Part shown: piece after piece, positions 53,090-64,000 of the stretch
How the letters are laid out: each line of letters begins with the position of its first letter
Position numbering within the stretch: the stretch's first letter is position 1
Assembly (NCBI GenBank): GCA_037044905.1
Contig: JBAOKB010000144.1
Span: forward strand, 372,001 to 436,000
Origin: Hortaea werneckii
Taxonomy: Eukaryota; Ascomycota; Dothideomycetes; Mycosphaerellales; Teratosphaeriaceae
Reading direction: 5' to 3'
Length of the DNA: 64,000 bases
Position numbers and translations under genes: made by a program
The notes under the pieces: generated by a model
Database searches by the model: none
What the model saw: only the letters and a program-made list of their open reading frames with translations
Told to the model about the DNA's origin: nothing

Positions 53090-56000
53090 CTACGCCGAAG
53101 CATCCGCTCTCGCCTTCTTTCCCTTTGCGAAGAGGTGCACCATTCCTTTCGGTTGGAGCTCGTCGTGGAGCTTGGGGAAGGGACTGTTATCTGCGTCTTT
53201 ATGAAATCCCCACGGATAGTATGACATTGGACCACTAATCACCCAGCGGACGCCTTTCGCACGGGAGAGCGCTACATTGCATCGACCCTCATCGGCCATG
53301 AATCCTGTGAGAAGTTAGCTGAGAAGGAGGAACTGTGAATTTATTTTCTGCCTTACCGACACGATCGCGGTACTTGAAGGAGCCGTCGATGATTGTCATG
53401 AAGGATTCCTGGCCCTGATTAAAATCGATGGTCATGATCTTTGGTAGCGCCGTCCTGGTTAGGTTCCACGCTTCGCGAACGATCTCGGCTTTTTCTTCCC
53501 AGTAGTGCTTCTATGGCTGAAGTTAGCAACCGGTCTGGATTCGCATCTAGGAGGAGTACTCACGGCATGTTTGTAGCCACAAAGCACCATCACGTTGGCC
53601 TCAAGTTTGTCGCCGAAATGTCCGTGAAGACCGGGGAATATGCTGTCGAAAAAGACATCTGCGAACGCTTCGTAACAACGGGAGCCACTGCCATTCATCG
53701 ACACCCTTCCAGTATCCTCTTCACTGAGCTTAATCCAGTGCTGACGGGCCTTTTCCTCGCTGTCGTCTTCCAGGTATTTCTCGGCAGCGGCGGAGTCAGT
53801 GATCTGGTTGGCGACGATGCGAGTCAACACTTTTTGCAGACCTGGTTCACATTCCTCTAAGGCGACGTCGGTACCGTTACCGTCGACCAGTGCACGCTTA
53901 TAGAAGGAACGATTCACGAAGCTCGCTAGATCCTTATGCTGGGAGCTGTTAGTTATGGCCCACGAAGTGGTGTTTCACATGCTGTCTTACCATGCGCATC
54001 TGGGTCTTCAGGGCGACGTATGGGAACCCTTGACGGACCAACCTGGTCGGCAACGAAAGGCTTAGACGGTCGCTGTATGGATTGAACTGCGGCTCGCCAG
54101 TCGCAGTCTTCGCATTGGTGTTGGCCGGATTCAACTGCCTGTGGGTATCGTCAACATACTCGCACGATTCACAAATTGATGGGGATACTACTTCTCGTCG
54201 CCAAACAGGACAACACCCTTGACCTTTGCAGCCCATGCTTCGCACACAATAGGCGCCCACAGGTTGACTTCGTGGTCCTTACACGCCTCATCTACGAAGA
54301 CAATCATGCCTTTGCAGTTGTCTCCGCCATCCTTGTCTTTGCCGAAATGTGCCAGAAGCTCTGCCGAACGTGCATTGCCAGTGGTAGTGATCATGAAGCG
54401 GGTCTCAGAAACAATGTGCCCTTTGCACAAGCCATAGGCCTCTGTCAGCCTCGCTTTCCGTATTCCTGGCATCTCCTTCAACGGCATTCGGTCTCCGTCG
54501 CCTGGCTTGCGGTCGGCATTGAAGCACCGCGCCTTCTCGTTGTGTTTCTTGATGTCCACCAACTCGTCCATGCCGTGACGAACAACCTTCCAGATATCGA
54601 CCTTGCCTCTGTCGTCGTCTTCATCGGGATTACGCGTTTCGAGACGTTTCATTAGAGAGAGCTCGCCCTTCAGAGCCTCGTCGATGACAGCCTGCTCTAC
54701 ACCACAGTCTCGAGCCGTGGCCTTCTCGTTCTTGTGCTCTTCCATGCGAGCAAGCAGGAAGAAGAACTCATGCGAGCTGGTAGCATTGCCACCTTGGTGA
54801 CCGACTTTCCGGTGTTCCGCTTGCCCCTCTTCCATCTTATCCAAACCGAGATCCCGAGAGCTTGGATAGAGGCGGTGACAGCGTAAGCCCTCCACGGCTT
54901 GCTTAAGCATGAGTCGAGTAAGATGATCGGCGTTGCTGTTCGCTGGCGCAAGTGCCAGGACGTGGTAACCGAGGCGCCAGAAATAAGTCGCTAGAGCTTC
55001 TTGCAGAGATGTCTGTCACGAGCTTGTTAGTGATGTTTCGACATGCCTCGCCTGTTTAACAGGAGAAGCCAAAAAAGGTCAGAACTCACTTTGCCAGTGC
55101 CTGCAGGACCTAGCACTACTTGCATCCCATCAGGCGCTTTACGGATCCCTTCGATGACCTCCATCTGTTCTGCATTCCACGGCATGAAGTTGACGAGCTG
55201 CTTATACGCCTCTTCTTCTTCCTTCTCGCTGACGTCTGCATCCTTGGTCACATCGACTCTTGCGATTGTATCGTGCTGCTGATTGAGCAGGACGCGATGC
55301 CAACGCTGATTCGTACCCTTATGACAAAGTAGCTCCAAGGTCTTGAGCTGCCCGTGGCATGTGAAGCTATTGTAGTGCGGCTTGATTTTCAGTTCAAAGC
55401 TTTGCTGCTTGGTGGTTCTTGGATGCTTGGGCACTGGATTCCCGGCTTTCAGGTCTGTCAGCTCTGCTTTGACATAACGGCACATTTGACGGAAATTAAT
55501 CCCGTCCCCCGACGTGATGACAAAGTAGGCGTCGTGCTTTGGAAGCCCCAAACCATTTGGGTAGTGGAAGGCGGCGAACTCGATTTCCTCTGTCCCAGGC
55601 AGAAAGATGATGATGTCGGCATACAAGTGCTCAGGAAGCGCGAACTGCTTCATACCTTCCAAGAGATGGTAATCCTTGAAGTCGATCCCTAGAAGTGGAA
55701 GCTCGCCGAGCGCGTAGAGCGTAGCCTGATGAGGCAGCTCGGGGTTGGCCCACAGGCGCAGAGCTTCGTTGCGCTCGCGCTCAGTGATGACGGAGGCCAT
55801 GCTGAGCTCTGCTGCGGCTTCATGAAGAGAGGCGAAGTCGTCGGCGACAGGTAGGTGGACCATGGGGAACGGTGGTGTCGTCTTCATCATTTTACCGATC
55901 TCGTGTTTATCAACGCCGTATATCGGCATGCTATAATGGCCTGCGGAGAAAGAAGCATACTCTCGACGGCCAATCGACGGAAGCAGCAGCTTCGGCTTGC

Positions 56001-56896
56001 CGCCAGGGAGACGATCGTAGATCTTGTCGAGCTCGAGCTTGTCTCCTGCCGTTAGACCTGACTGATCGAGCTTGAATTGGAATGACCTGATCCCCTCCTC
56101 AGAGCAGAGAAGTGCCAGGCATTCGACAGCTTGACGCTGCTCGTCGCTGATCTCGCTCAAGTGTTTGAGGATTCGGCCGAAGCCTGAAGACGTCGGGCGT
56201 CCAGCTTTGAATTGTACGACATTCCCCTGATCGAGAACACCAAAGTCTCGGATCGCGGCCTCGTTGCCGTCATAGTCATTGAAGTGCCATTCCAGCACCA
56301 GAGTCGGCAAGGATTTGCTCAGGCCTTGTCCCAAGATCTTACACTCCAGGCGCACAGTTGGCGCGAAAAGCTACCGACATATCAGTATTTCTAAAACTAC
56401 AGTCTGCACAAATCAGGAGGTGATAACTCACCAGCTTGTTGTAGGTAAGCCGGAACTTGCATAGATTCTTCACTGCCAATGAAGCGGAGCGATGGACTTG
56501 GATGTCGACGCTCTCGATCTGGCAGGGGACTTTTGGCGCCACGATCCCAGTCAAGTTCTTCAAGAGGGTGTCGTCCCCGCCGCGCCTGTCGTATTGGTAC
56601 AGCGAGATCAACGTGGTGTTGTTGGTCACTTTTCCTTTGGTGATCGCGTCTGTGAGGAGTTTGAAGTGCCCGAACGCCGCATGGTCTTCGTACCCGATGC
56701 CCTTCTCGCTGCCGCTTTCGTAGGCTGAGTCGACAGTGATGCCACTCTCGGTGCTCGTATCATCGGTCTCCATGCTGGGCGGATAGTTGCGAGCAGGAAG
56801 ACGACTCAGTGTTGATGCGAAGGACGCTGTGAGCAAGCTTGAATCAGTCGAGTCTGCTGGCGGAGGTGTTGAAGTGATGGCTTTCGCTTTAGGCAA
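53090..56896 (-). CDS. UPF1-like superfamily 1 helicase, seven exons
   Basis: Exons 56896-56432, 56370-55090, 55012-54192, 54138-53991, 53938-53564, 53510-53357 and 53304-53090 splice in frame to about 1,152 residues with no break. The first ~570 residues form a large N-terminal region I do not recognise. The helicase core then shows motif I GPAGTGK (576-582; the following Thr comes from the next exon), motif Ia-like ALAPANSNAD, motif II as VDEAC (about 822-826), motif III LFGDEKQLNP, and a motif VI region ADEGRCNVALSRAK near 1085-1098. This places it among UPF1/DNA2/NAM7-like SF1 helicases. Most relatives have DEA(A/S/G)Q at motif II, so Cys here is unusual. Activity and substrate are unknown; RNA- or DNA-directed unwinding is inferred. 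Confidence 0.87.
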
Positions 56897-57571
56897 CCGC
56901 GCCGTTTGCTAGTCAATCTTCACGTGCTTTGGCAAAGTGAAGGGTTTTGTCAAAGTGAGGTAGTCCTGTTTCAAATGTTCCGCTTTGCTTCAAAAAGGAA
57001 GGCGCACCCACGTCATTCTTTACGACCTTCGTTTGCAGGACTATGATCACTTGTTCAAGGCTTAAAGAGAGCGGCAGTCAGCCCTTTCTTTCCTTCGCTG
57101 TTGGTGCACCACTGACTTTGGCGTTGAAGTGCCTGATGAACCTACAAGGCGCTTCAAGATGATTTGTTGCTTGCCTTCCAGAGATATAACAATGCAGGAT
57201 TCAAGCTTGGGAGAAGCGTGAACAGTGAGGCAAACGACGAATGTGTGACAGCGTTTACTGAGACGGGGCTAGTTGCTGCACTGCTTCACCGATCGTTGGA
57301 AAGGAAGGAGCGAGGGCTTTGCTGGATAAACGCCATGCTGGTGGAATGATAGCACTTGCAAGTCATGTTGATTGCTAATGGTAGATCGTAATTCGATTTT
57401 CAGGTGAAAAGATGGATGGGCACCTGGGCAGCTGAGGATCAAGATTGAAAGTAAGGGTCTCGGCTTACATGTGGCGGTGATGAAGCTCCATCTCAAGGAG
57501 CCTTTCAAAAGCTCAGAAAAATCTCATATATGTTCGTCGTTACGCCGTTATGCAAGTCTCAGCGTTTACTT
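56897..57571. other. Intergenic, helicase promoter region
   Basis: A 675-bp gap upstream of the helicase and downstream of the aldolase. No supported exon. Short repeated AGTGAAGG/CAAAGTGA motifs appear near 56930-56960. Confidence 0.5.
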
Positions 57572-58489
57572 CTACCATCCCTTGTGCGCACCGCCGCAGC
57601 TCTCTTCCTCGTATTCAAGATCCGGCTGGAATTCACAGTACAGCGCTTCCGGATCACTTGCGCTTTCAAACGTGAACTTTGCCGCTTCTTCTGGCACGTA
57701 TACCTTGGGCACCCCATTCGCAGCCGCAGCTTCCACTGCAAGCTGGACTTCGCAGCTTCGCTCCATGAGTGTGAATAGATATGCAGCTTCGTCTACCGTC
57801 TCGCCGACCGTGAGAAGCCCATGGTTCCGTAGAATCATTCCCTTGCCCTTCTCTCCCAGAGCAGCAGCTAATCGGCGGCCTTCCTCTTCCTTGAATACGA
57901 CACCACCAAAGTCTCCATAGACCGCCTGCGCGTCTCCATAGAAATAAGTCACATCCTGGTTAAGCATCTCCAGTGGCCTTGCAAAAGCACTCCATGCCTT
58001 GCCAAAGGGACTATGCGTGTGCGCCGCTGCAACCACATCCGGTCGGGCCTTGTGCACCGCACTATGAATCAGAAACCCCGCCGCGTTCGCCGGCCTCGAC
58101 ATATTGGCTCCGATCGCCTTCCCGTCGTAGTCGACGAGTATCATATCGCTAGCCTTCAGCATGCCAAAGTGCTTGCCTAGCGGATTCGTCCAGAAGGTAT
58201 GAGGGTTTTCCGGGTCGCGGACGGAGATGTGGCCGGACATGCCCTCGGTGTAGCCTTTTCGAGCGAAGACGCGGAAGGCTAACGCCATGTGCTCGAGCAT
58301 CCAGGTCCGGTGGGCGGTGAAAGTGGGATGTTTGGGGATGCCGGGGAGGGTGGCGCCTTGAGAGATGAGCTCGAGAGCTGTCTTCTTTTCCGTTTCGTTG
58401 TTGGTCACATTTTCTGGTTTCTTGACATGCACCGGCCCGTTCATGGGGATGGGAACGGTTTCCGCCTCCGTGACTGCAGATGGTGTCAT
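57572..58489 (-). CDS. Class II aldolase/adducin-domain protein
   Basis: From the ATG at 58489 this is a 305-residue protein; the open frame extends further upstream but without a convincing start. The class II aldolase/adducin head domain is clear: RVFARKGYTEGMSGHISVRDP, FWTNPLGKHFGMLKASDMILVDYDG, the metal-site VVAAAHTHSPFGKAW, and KGMILRNHGLLTVGETVDEAAYLF. These features match fungal proteins related to L-fuculose-phosphate and ribulose-phosphate aldolases/epimerases. The metal-binding His residues are present, so it may be an active lyase, but the substrate cannot be deduced. Intact, single exon. Confidence 0.88.
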   Translation of the reverse strand: MTPSAVTEAETVPIPMNGPVHVKKPENVTNNETEKKTALELISQGATLPGIPKHPTFTAHRTWMLEHMALAFRVFARKGYTEGMSGHISVRDPENPHTFWTNPLGKHFGMLKASDMILVDYDGKAIGANMSRPANAAGFLIHSAVHKARPDVVAAAHTHSPFGKAWSAFARPLEMLNQDVTYFYGDAQAVYGDFGGVVFKEEEGRRLAAALGEKGKGMILRNHGLLTVGETVDEAAYLFTLMERSCEVQLAVEAAAANGVPKVYVPEEAAKFTFESASDPEALYCEFQPDLEYEEESCGGAHKGW

Positions 58490-60215
58490 GGTTTTCAATT
58501 GAGAGTATTGTGAAGGTTGCTGTCCTGGAGATAGTGGCCTGCCGAAGTCAGAATGATGATGCGATACTCTGGAAAATAAGAGTGTCAGGGAGTCAACAGA
58601 TGGCAGGATAAATCTAAGAACAATCAGAAGATTGCATCGCACGCCCTACTCCAATCGCATGAGGTAGGTAGTGGCGATGACACCGGCCCGGTGACAGACC
58701 TCATGTGGAGATGTTCTCGGGTAAGGTAGCAAGCTTGCCGGCGGGCAACTCTATCCACTTGACATTTGGGAGTGCCTTACGGCCAACCACTCTGGCGACA
58801 CTTTCGAACGTACTTCCTTGTCGTTGTTCTACGAACGTACCATCGCATCATAATTCTGACAGCGACGCGTTGGCACAAAAAATTCTTCTTTCGACATCCC
58901 TGTACTGCAATGTCAGCCTCGCCAGGCAAATTTTATGCCCTCGCGCATCTGAACTATTAGCGAGACGAGGCTGGTTGTCAACGATCCTGTAGGAGAAGAC
59001 GCCGGGAACTTACAACGAATTCGATACCGACGCCACCGCGAGCGTTCAAGTGGCCCGCAAAACACCATGCCAGCATGGCCGCTCACCACCGTGGCGGCCA
59101 CTGCCTCTTATTGTCCCATGCCCAGATACGCTCAGGGAAGTCGCATGTTTGCATACCCAAAGAAAAACCAAATGTACTTCTGACCGACCCGACGACATTC
59201 CTCATAGGCTGTTGGCCTGCATGAAGTCCAACGGTATGACGTGTGCCACACGTTCTCCAGCAGTTGAGCGCCTGATCGCACGTGGGGATCCTCTCGTTAC
59301 TATCTGACTGCGCAGAACTGGGGATGTATAGCAAAAGTTGAGCCAACGCTCCGCTTGAGATGCGAAGTAGTATCCAGAGTGCGGTAGAGCAGCGTCCCGA
59401 GAGCCCTAACAGCTGCGATTGTCCTGCTGCCACCTTCTCTTCCGCATCACTCCAAGGCTTCCGTCTTTCGATCACCGTGCCAAAAGAAGGTTCGGCAGCC
59501 GTTAGTATCCAAGATCTGGTCGGACGGTATTCATCTGAGGAACTATAAGACAGTACCAGAGAAAGGAAATTGGCGGCATATTGAACCACTCGAGATCAGG
59601 TGGGTCTTATCAAAGCGATTGGCGGGAGATCGCGTGGTCGTAACGGTCGGTATAGAGCCCTGCGTCACGGGCAACAAGTCAAAAATGCTATCTCACTGCT
59701 TGTCGACTTCCGAATGGAGTTATCGCTCCGCATGGAAATGGCTACTGCCATCATTTCGAAGCGGATATTAACATCTATGAGCCACTCATGATACTCTACG
59801 GAGGGCAAGCTGCGGTCAATAGCAAGTCAGTCAGTGTCATCACAGCGACGGACGGCATCATGAAGCAGACGCATGGGGAACCGATTGTCGCAAGGTCAAC
59901 ATGCGAGTGTCGATGAGATGATATAGGCGTGGAAGAAGTTTTGTGTGGAAAAAAGTAAGATGGAGTCCTAGCAATCAAGAAGATGTGACAGAGCAGCAAA
60001 TAAAAGTTGATCTGTTGGCAGTCCGCCCGTGCTCATCTAGTTGTATCCTTAAAAATGCCATGACCACGTCGTATCCATCATAAAAAGTCTTTAAAAAAGG
60101 GTCTTCAAAGCCGCCGGCTAATGCATCAAAGTAATCGAACATGAGAAGGATCAAGTTCAAAAAGTGGGTATCAAGAAGGGCAAAAAAAAAGGAGGTTCTT
60201 CGAAACGTCTCAGAA
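58490..60215. other. Gene-poor interval
   Basis: About 1.7 kb between the aldolase promoter and the GH71 3' end. The 168-residue minus-strand frame at 59083-59589 shows no conserved features or splice context. No repeats of note. Confidence 0.5.
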
Positions 60216-61684
60216 TCACAAACCATCGTTGATGCCTTCGCCAACGAGGTTGACCACCGGGTTGAAATTCTCGTATGAGCAGTAACTTGAGACGGGCTGG
60301 GCGCTCTGGGCGTGCTGGATCGTCTGGCCGTTGCGCATGATGGAGACCTCGGGCTTGACGCCATCGAAGGAGATGTCGGACGGGAAGGGAACCATGCCCA
60401 TTGCCGGTCCGCTGCCGTCGGCGTCGAAGGTCCAGTATTGGTTGCTGCCGATAGACATTGAGATGGTCGACTGGTCCTTGACCAATGCCCAAGCGAAGAC
60501 AGCGTCGTCAGGGTAGTTGTTGTTGCGGATACCGGTAGATGAGCCGCCGCTGCAGATGGAGCCCTTCGGGTGGATGCGGTGCCAGAAGATGACCTGGTCC
60601 ATGGTGATTGCTGGCGGCGCGCCGAACTTCATCCAGTGGATGTAGTACTTGGCGATGATGCGCCACGGGGCGTGGTTCTGGCCCCAAACGTAGGCGCCCA
60701 TGTCGCCCAGCTCAACGTAGTCCTTGGCGGTAGTGTCGTGCTGGTCGGGCAAGTCACGGAGGTAGTGGGACTCGCAGAAGTCGTTCCATGTCAGGAGCTC
60801 AATGATGTCTGGCTGGAAGGCGTTGTCACCAGTGAGAGATTCGAAGCGCTTGGCAAGAAGCATGTCACTGTAGGCGACCCAGGCGTCAAGCGGGTTGCCG
60901 TTGTTGAGATCCTTGTATTGCCAGGGCGAAACGGCTGCGATGTGTGTTAGTTGCGTTGCCTCCATCTCAGTCTGAATCCATTGTAGAACTTACCCATGAT
61001 GTAGGGACCCGACTTGCCGTTGCTCTTCAACGCCGACTTGAATGCCTCATCGGAGGTGGTGGTCATGTTCATGTCAGAGTCGAGCGGCCAGGCTTGCCAG
61101 TTAAGGTAGCCGTCAATGGAGGGGTATTCGGACATAAGCTTCGAAGCAGAGCTCTCCGGGTTGTCCCAGGCGCCGAGAGAGTAGGTAGTGAGAGCGGGAG
61201 CGAGGCTGATAGGGTTGTAGCCCTTCATGTTGTCCTTGAGGCCCTGGAAGAACTCGTTGCCGTACTGGTCCACCTGGTCGCCACCGTAGGTAGAGACGAG
61301 CATGTTGCTGTTCCACCGGTATGCAGCAGAGCTGCCAGAGTATTTGGAGATAGCGTCGGCCATGTACGTTTGGTTCCAGTAGATGTAGCACTCGCTGTAG
61401 CTCATATCGAAAGAGTGCATGAGCTTGAAACCCATCTGCTCGGCGGCAGTGAAGGCGTCGTCGATACGGTCGGGCACCCAGCTCAGGCCGGACTGGCACT
61501 CCGGCGGGACCCAGTTCATGGCAAAGCCGTCAATGCCCATCTGCTGCGCCGAGGACATGTCCTTCTTCCACTGGTCGACATCGTAGGCGTAAGCGTTTTG
61601 GACCATGAAGTGAGCGAAGACATCTGTGGCGTGTGCTGCTTGCAGCATGGCGGACGCAGCCGCGACGACAGAGAAGGAACGCAT
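60216..61684 (-). CDS. Secreted GH71 alpha-1,3-glucanase (mutanase)
   Basis: Exon 1 (61684-60994) and exon 2 (60934-60216) join across a 59-nt intron (GTAAGT...CGCAG with an ACTAAC branch site) to give about 469 residues. A signal peptide (MRSFSVVAAASAMLQAAHA) directs secretion. The GH71 domain starts DVFAHFMVQNAYAYDVDQW, with GIDGFAMNWVPPE, FKLMHSFDMSY, ISLAPALTTYSLG, AVSPWQYKDLNN and LLTWNDFCESHYL, and ends with a beta-rich region. These enzymes hydrolyse alpha-1,3-glucan of fungal walls, in self-remodelling or attack on other fungi. The protein lacks the C-terminal glucan-binding extension that some members have. Intact frame. Confidence 0.92.
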
Positions 61685-62511
61685 GGTCAGGTGTTTGCGT
61701 GGTGGTTGTTGTTTCTGAAAGACGCTGCCGCGAGCGCAGATAAAACGATCGAAGGGTGAAAAGAATGGCAATTGTTTTGTTATGAAGGAATGGACTGCTC
61801 GAGCGAGCAAAATGAATGACTGGTGGTGGTGAAGGAGTGTGGCAGGCAACCAGGCCAGAACCTCGCAGAGGTGTTGTGGTGTATGCGGATTGCAATGGGT
61901 GGTAGGGACACAAGGAAAAAACGGTCGATAGAAGAACGCTCGAGATATAAGAGGCGCTTGGGCTCCGTTCAGCACGAGATAACGGCTTCCCCCAGGAGTC
62001 GGCGCCAACGAGGTCACCAGAATCATCATTCCCGCTGGCCCATTTCACCGGCCCCACCAACGTTTCCTGCCATGCCGGATCCCCCAAATTACGCGGGAGT
62101 CGAGGAGGCGCTGAGATTGCAACCAACGGGTTCAGGCCTGATGCCTGTCTCTAGCAACAGTAGTCAGGAGTCGAAGCGATTAATGCAGGCTCGGGCCGTC
62201 AAGCAAACGGCGCCTGGCCGGTTGCACATCACTTCGCAGGTTCCCGCTTGGCATTAATGCAAAACCGTTAGCGTCAATCTTTGCATATTATGCGAATAAT
62301 TAACAGGTGGGTAACGGTTGGCAATGTATGAGGCTGCCGGGCTGCTTGGGAATGCCGCGCGAATGGCGTGCGCTCACCAGCACGCGGTACCTGGAACGTT
62401 GCTCAGGCTGGAGCCAGGTGCATGATAATAGGGTGTCACCTTGCATCCCATGAGGCTGCTGCAGGTACGAAAGTCTATCTAGGTCGGTGGAAGCAAGGCC
62501 AAACTCTAAAC
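61685..62511. promoter_or_regulatory. GH71 promoter region with a repeated palindromic motif
   Basis: An 827-bp region upstream of the glucanase. The 9-mer ATTAATGCA occurs twice (62179-62187 and 62253-62261), the second inside the palindrome GCATTAATGC (62251-62260). A binding site is possible but unproven. The right end is the ALG7 3' UTR. Confidence 0.35.
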
Positions 62512-64000
62512 TCAGAATCTATTGTCGGCCGTGAAGAGCCAGAGCGCCATCCGGTGTCTGACCCACAAGCCAAGCAGACCAACCGCTGACTGCAGCGCCA
62601 GTATTTCCACGGCCAGTCTGTCTTCTCGCAGTGGACCGCGCCAGACCAGCCAAAGGTTCAGAAGCGTGAAATTGCTCACCTCGGTGACACGGCCGTTGTC
62701 GTCCTGCTGTACCCGCATCAGCTTGATCTTATGCAGGAACTTCAGCACCTGGCCAATAACTGGCCGAAGAGGCTTTTCTTCGCTGAAAGTTGCGACAGAT
62801 GCCTCCAGTAGTCCGCTTCTAGCATTGAAGCGAGGCATCCGGTGCCGTGGACACGGCACTATGGCGAATAATTGCGGCGCCGAGTAGCAGAAGTTAAATA
62901 TCTGCGGGATGAAAAGCAACAACAGAGTTTTGCTGAAGTGCCCAAGGATACCCACCACTGCAAACACCATCCCGGCAAAGTAGCAATAGGTGTCCCCAAC
63001 AAAGACCTTGGCGGGAAACCAGTTGTGCTTCAGCAGCGCAAGCGACACTCCAATGAATGGGAGCAGCAGGTAAATGCTGAAGAGGTGCGAGTCGGCTGCT
63101 GGGTGAGGCTGCACTGACGGAAGCAGATAGAGCATATCGTTCAACGCAATCAGGAGAGCAATCACAATGGATTGGCCCACTTCAATGCCGTTGACGCCGG
63201 CTAGGATGTTGATGCAATTGGGGCAGAAGATCGATATGGCCGCCATGTAGAGATAGTAGAAGCCACCCAGGTCTACCAGCTCGCCCACATATGGTCGTAG
63301 TGGCAGCGGCACGACCACATGCGTGACACCGAAGTCAACGAAGTACAGCGCGAGCATGGGGAGGGCGGCGAATGCTGGTATGAAGAACTTGTGTCGCCAT
63401 CGCATATCGAAAGAGTCATCCAATATGCCCAGGATTGTCATTGAGGCAAGGGTACCGTAGGCGAAGCCATAAGATGCGAGCTTCCGTCAAGTCAGCGTTT
63501 GCTCGCTTTCGCATGGGCGACCACGGGACACGTACCTTTTCCAGTGGGAAACGATGCAAGAAACGGCCAGTTTCGATATGCTGTGCTTCCAGCACCTTGT
63601 CGGTCTTGCCAGCTCCATTCGTAACCTCGACGATATCGCGCTTGAAAGCGAACGGCAGGAAATTGACAATAGCCAGTAAATAGACGAGTGCACATATCAA
63701 GCCTATCGATTCGGGACTTTGATGATACCTGTCAGCACCAAAGCTCACTGTGTAGGACGATCTACGCTCACATTTCAATGGGGTTCTTCTTTGACAAGTC
63801 CTTGCCTTTGTAGCCTCGTCTGATAAAGACATGGCCTGTCCATCGTATCAAGCCATAGGTAAACGCAAAGCCAATACCACTGATAGCCAAGGAGGCAAAC
63901 AAAGGCTCGCCATCGCTCTTCCAAGCGTTGACCAGCACTGCCAAACACGCCGCGGACAGCACGCTCAGCGAGTACGCCTCCGTCGCGCTCAGTTGCTGCA
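62512..64000 (-). CDS. ALG7: UDP-GlcNAc:dolichyl-phosphate GlcNAc-1-P transferase (5' end beyond window)
   Basis: Catalyses the first step of dolichol-linked oligosaccharide synthesis for N-glycosylation in the ER membrane. Exons 64000(partial)-63772, 63728-63536 and 63480-62512 splice in frame (introns of 43 and 55 nt). The product has many membrane spans and the family motifs: GLIRWTGHVFIRRGYKGKDLSKKN, GILDDSFDMRWRHKF (metal-binding Asp pair), CINILAGVNGIEVGQ and HNWFPAKVFVGDTYCYFAG. The C-terminus ends LFTADNRF. The frame is open to the last base of the window, so the start codon lies outside. The enzyme family is the target of tunicamycin. Confidence 0.94.

Noticed and set aside
59083..59589. 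A 168-codon minus-strand open frame
   Set aside because: No recognisable domain or plausible gene context; likely chance.
60570..61759. Plus-strand frames of 126 and 271 codons over the glucanase
   Set aside because: Antisense of a clear GH71 gene, with compositionally odd translation (Val/Gly/His-rich).

Overview
The window is nuclear DNA of a filamentous ascomycete. Evidence: short GT-AG introns of about 50-110 nt, dense genes on both strands, and fungal families such as the BRO1/Rim20-type ESCRT protein, an OLE1-type desaturase with a fused cytochrome b5 domain, a GH71 alpha-1,3-glucanase, a 2EXR/F-box-like protein and a fungal-type HAUS6. The mixture suggests Dothideomycetes, possibly Mycosphaerellales/Capnodiales; that placement is inference. 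I see no rRNA, tRNA, CRISPR array or intact transposon.

Left segment (1-12 kb): cystathionine beta-lyase, a secreted/type I membrane protein, a GNAT acetyltransferase, TIP41 and glutamate 5-kinase (divergent, sharing a 275-bp promoter), a 2EXR/F-box-like protein and the mitochondrial Hsp40 Mdj1. All of these read cleanly.

Middle segment (12-38.3 kb): BRO1, a small membrane protein, a C2H2 regulator, an APC permease, RAD4/XPC, two more C2H2 regulators, ORC4, an EXPERA/TMEM97-like protein, AIM41 and the start of NUP155. At least eight of these eleven genes have reading frames interrupted by single-base indels (mostly one-base deletions, several in homopolymers) plus one in-frame TGA, although conserved protein continues directly on each side. 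RAD4 has about seven breaks and BRO1 four. Genes on both flanks show none. An unpolished or gap-filled stretch of assembly explains this most simply; genuine decay is the interesting alternative. The segment also has the longest gene-poor gaps.

Right segment (38.3-64 kb): the rest of NUP155, an HD-domain 5'-nucleotidase, augmin subunit HAUS6, a CipB-like oxidoreductase, the OLE1 desaturase, a seven-exon UPF1-like SF1 helicase with a DEAC motif II, a class II aldolase/adducin protein, a secreted GH71 glucanase and ALG7, which runs off the right edge. All frames are clean.

Most genes are housekeeping and functionally unrelated to their neighbours; no biosynthetic cluster or operon-like unit is evident. 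The least conventional content is the set of three C2H2 regulators with a shared finger signature, the lineage-restricted-looking helicase, and the regional pattern of broken frames.
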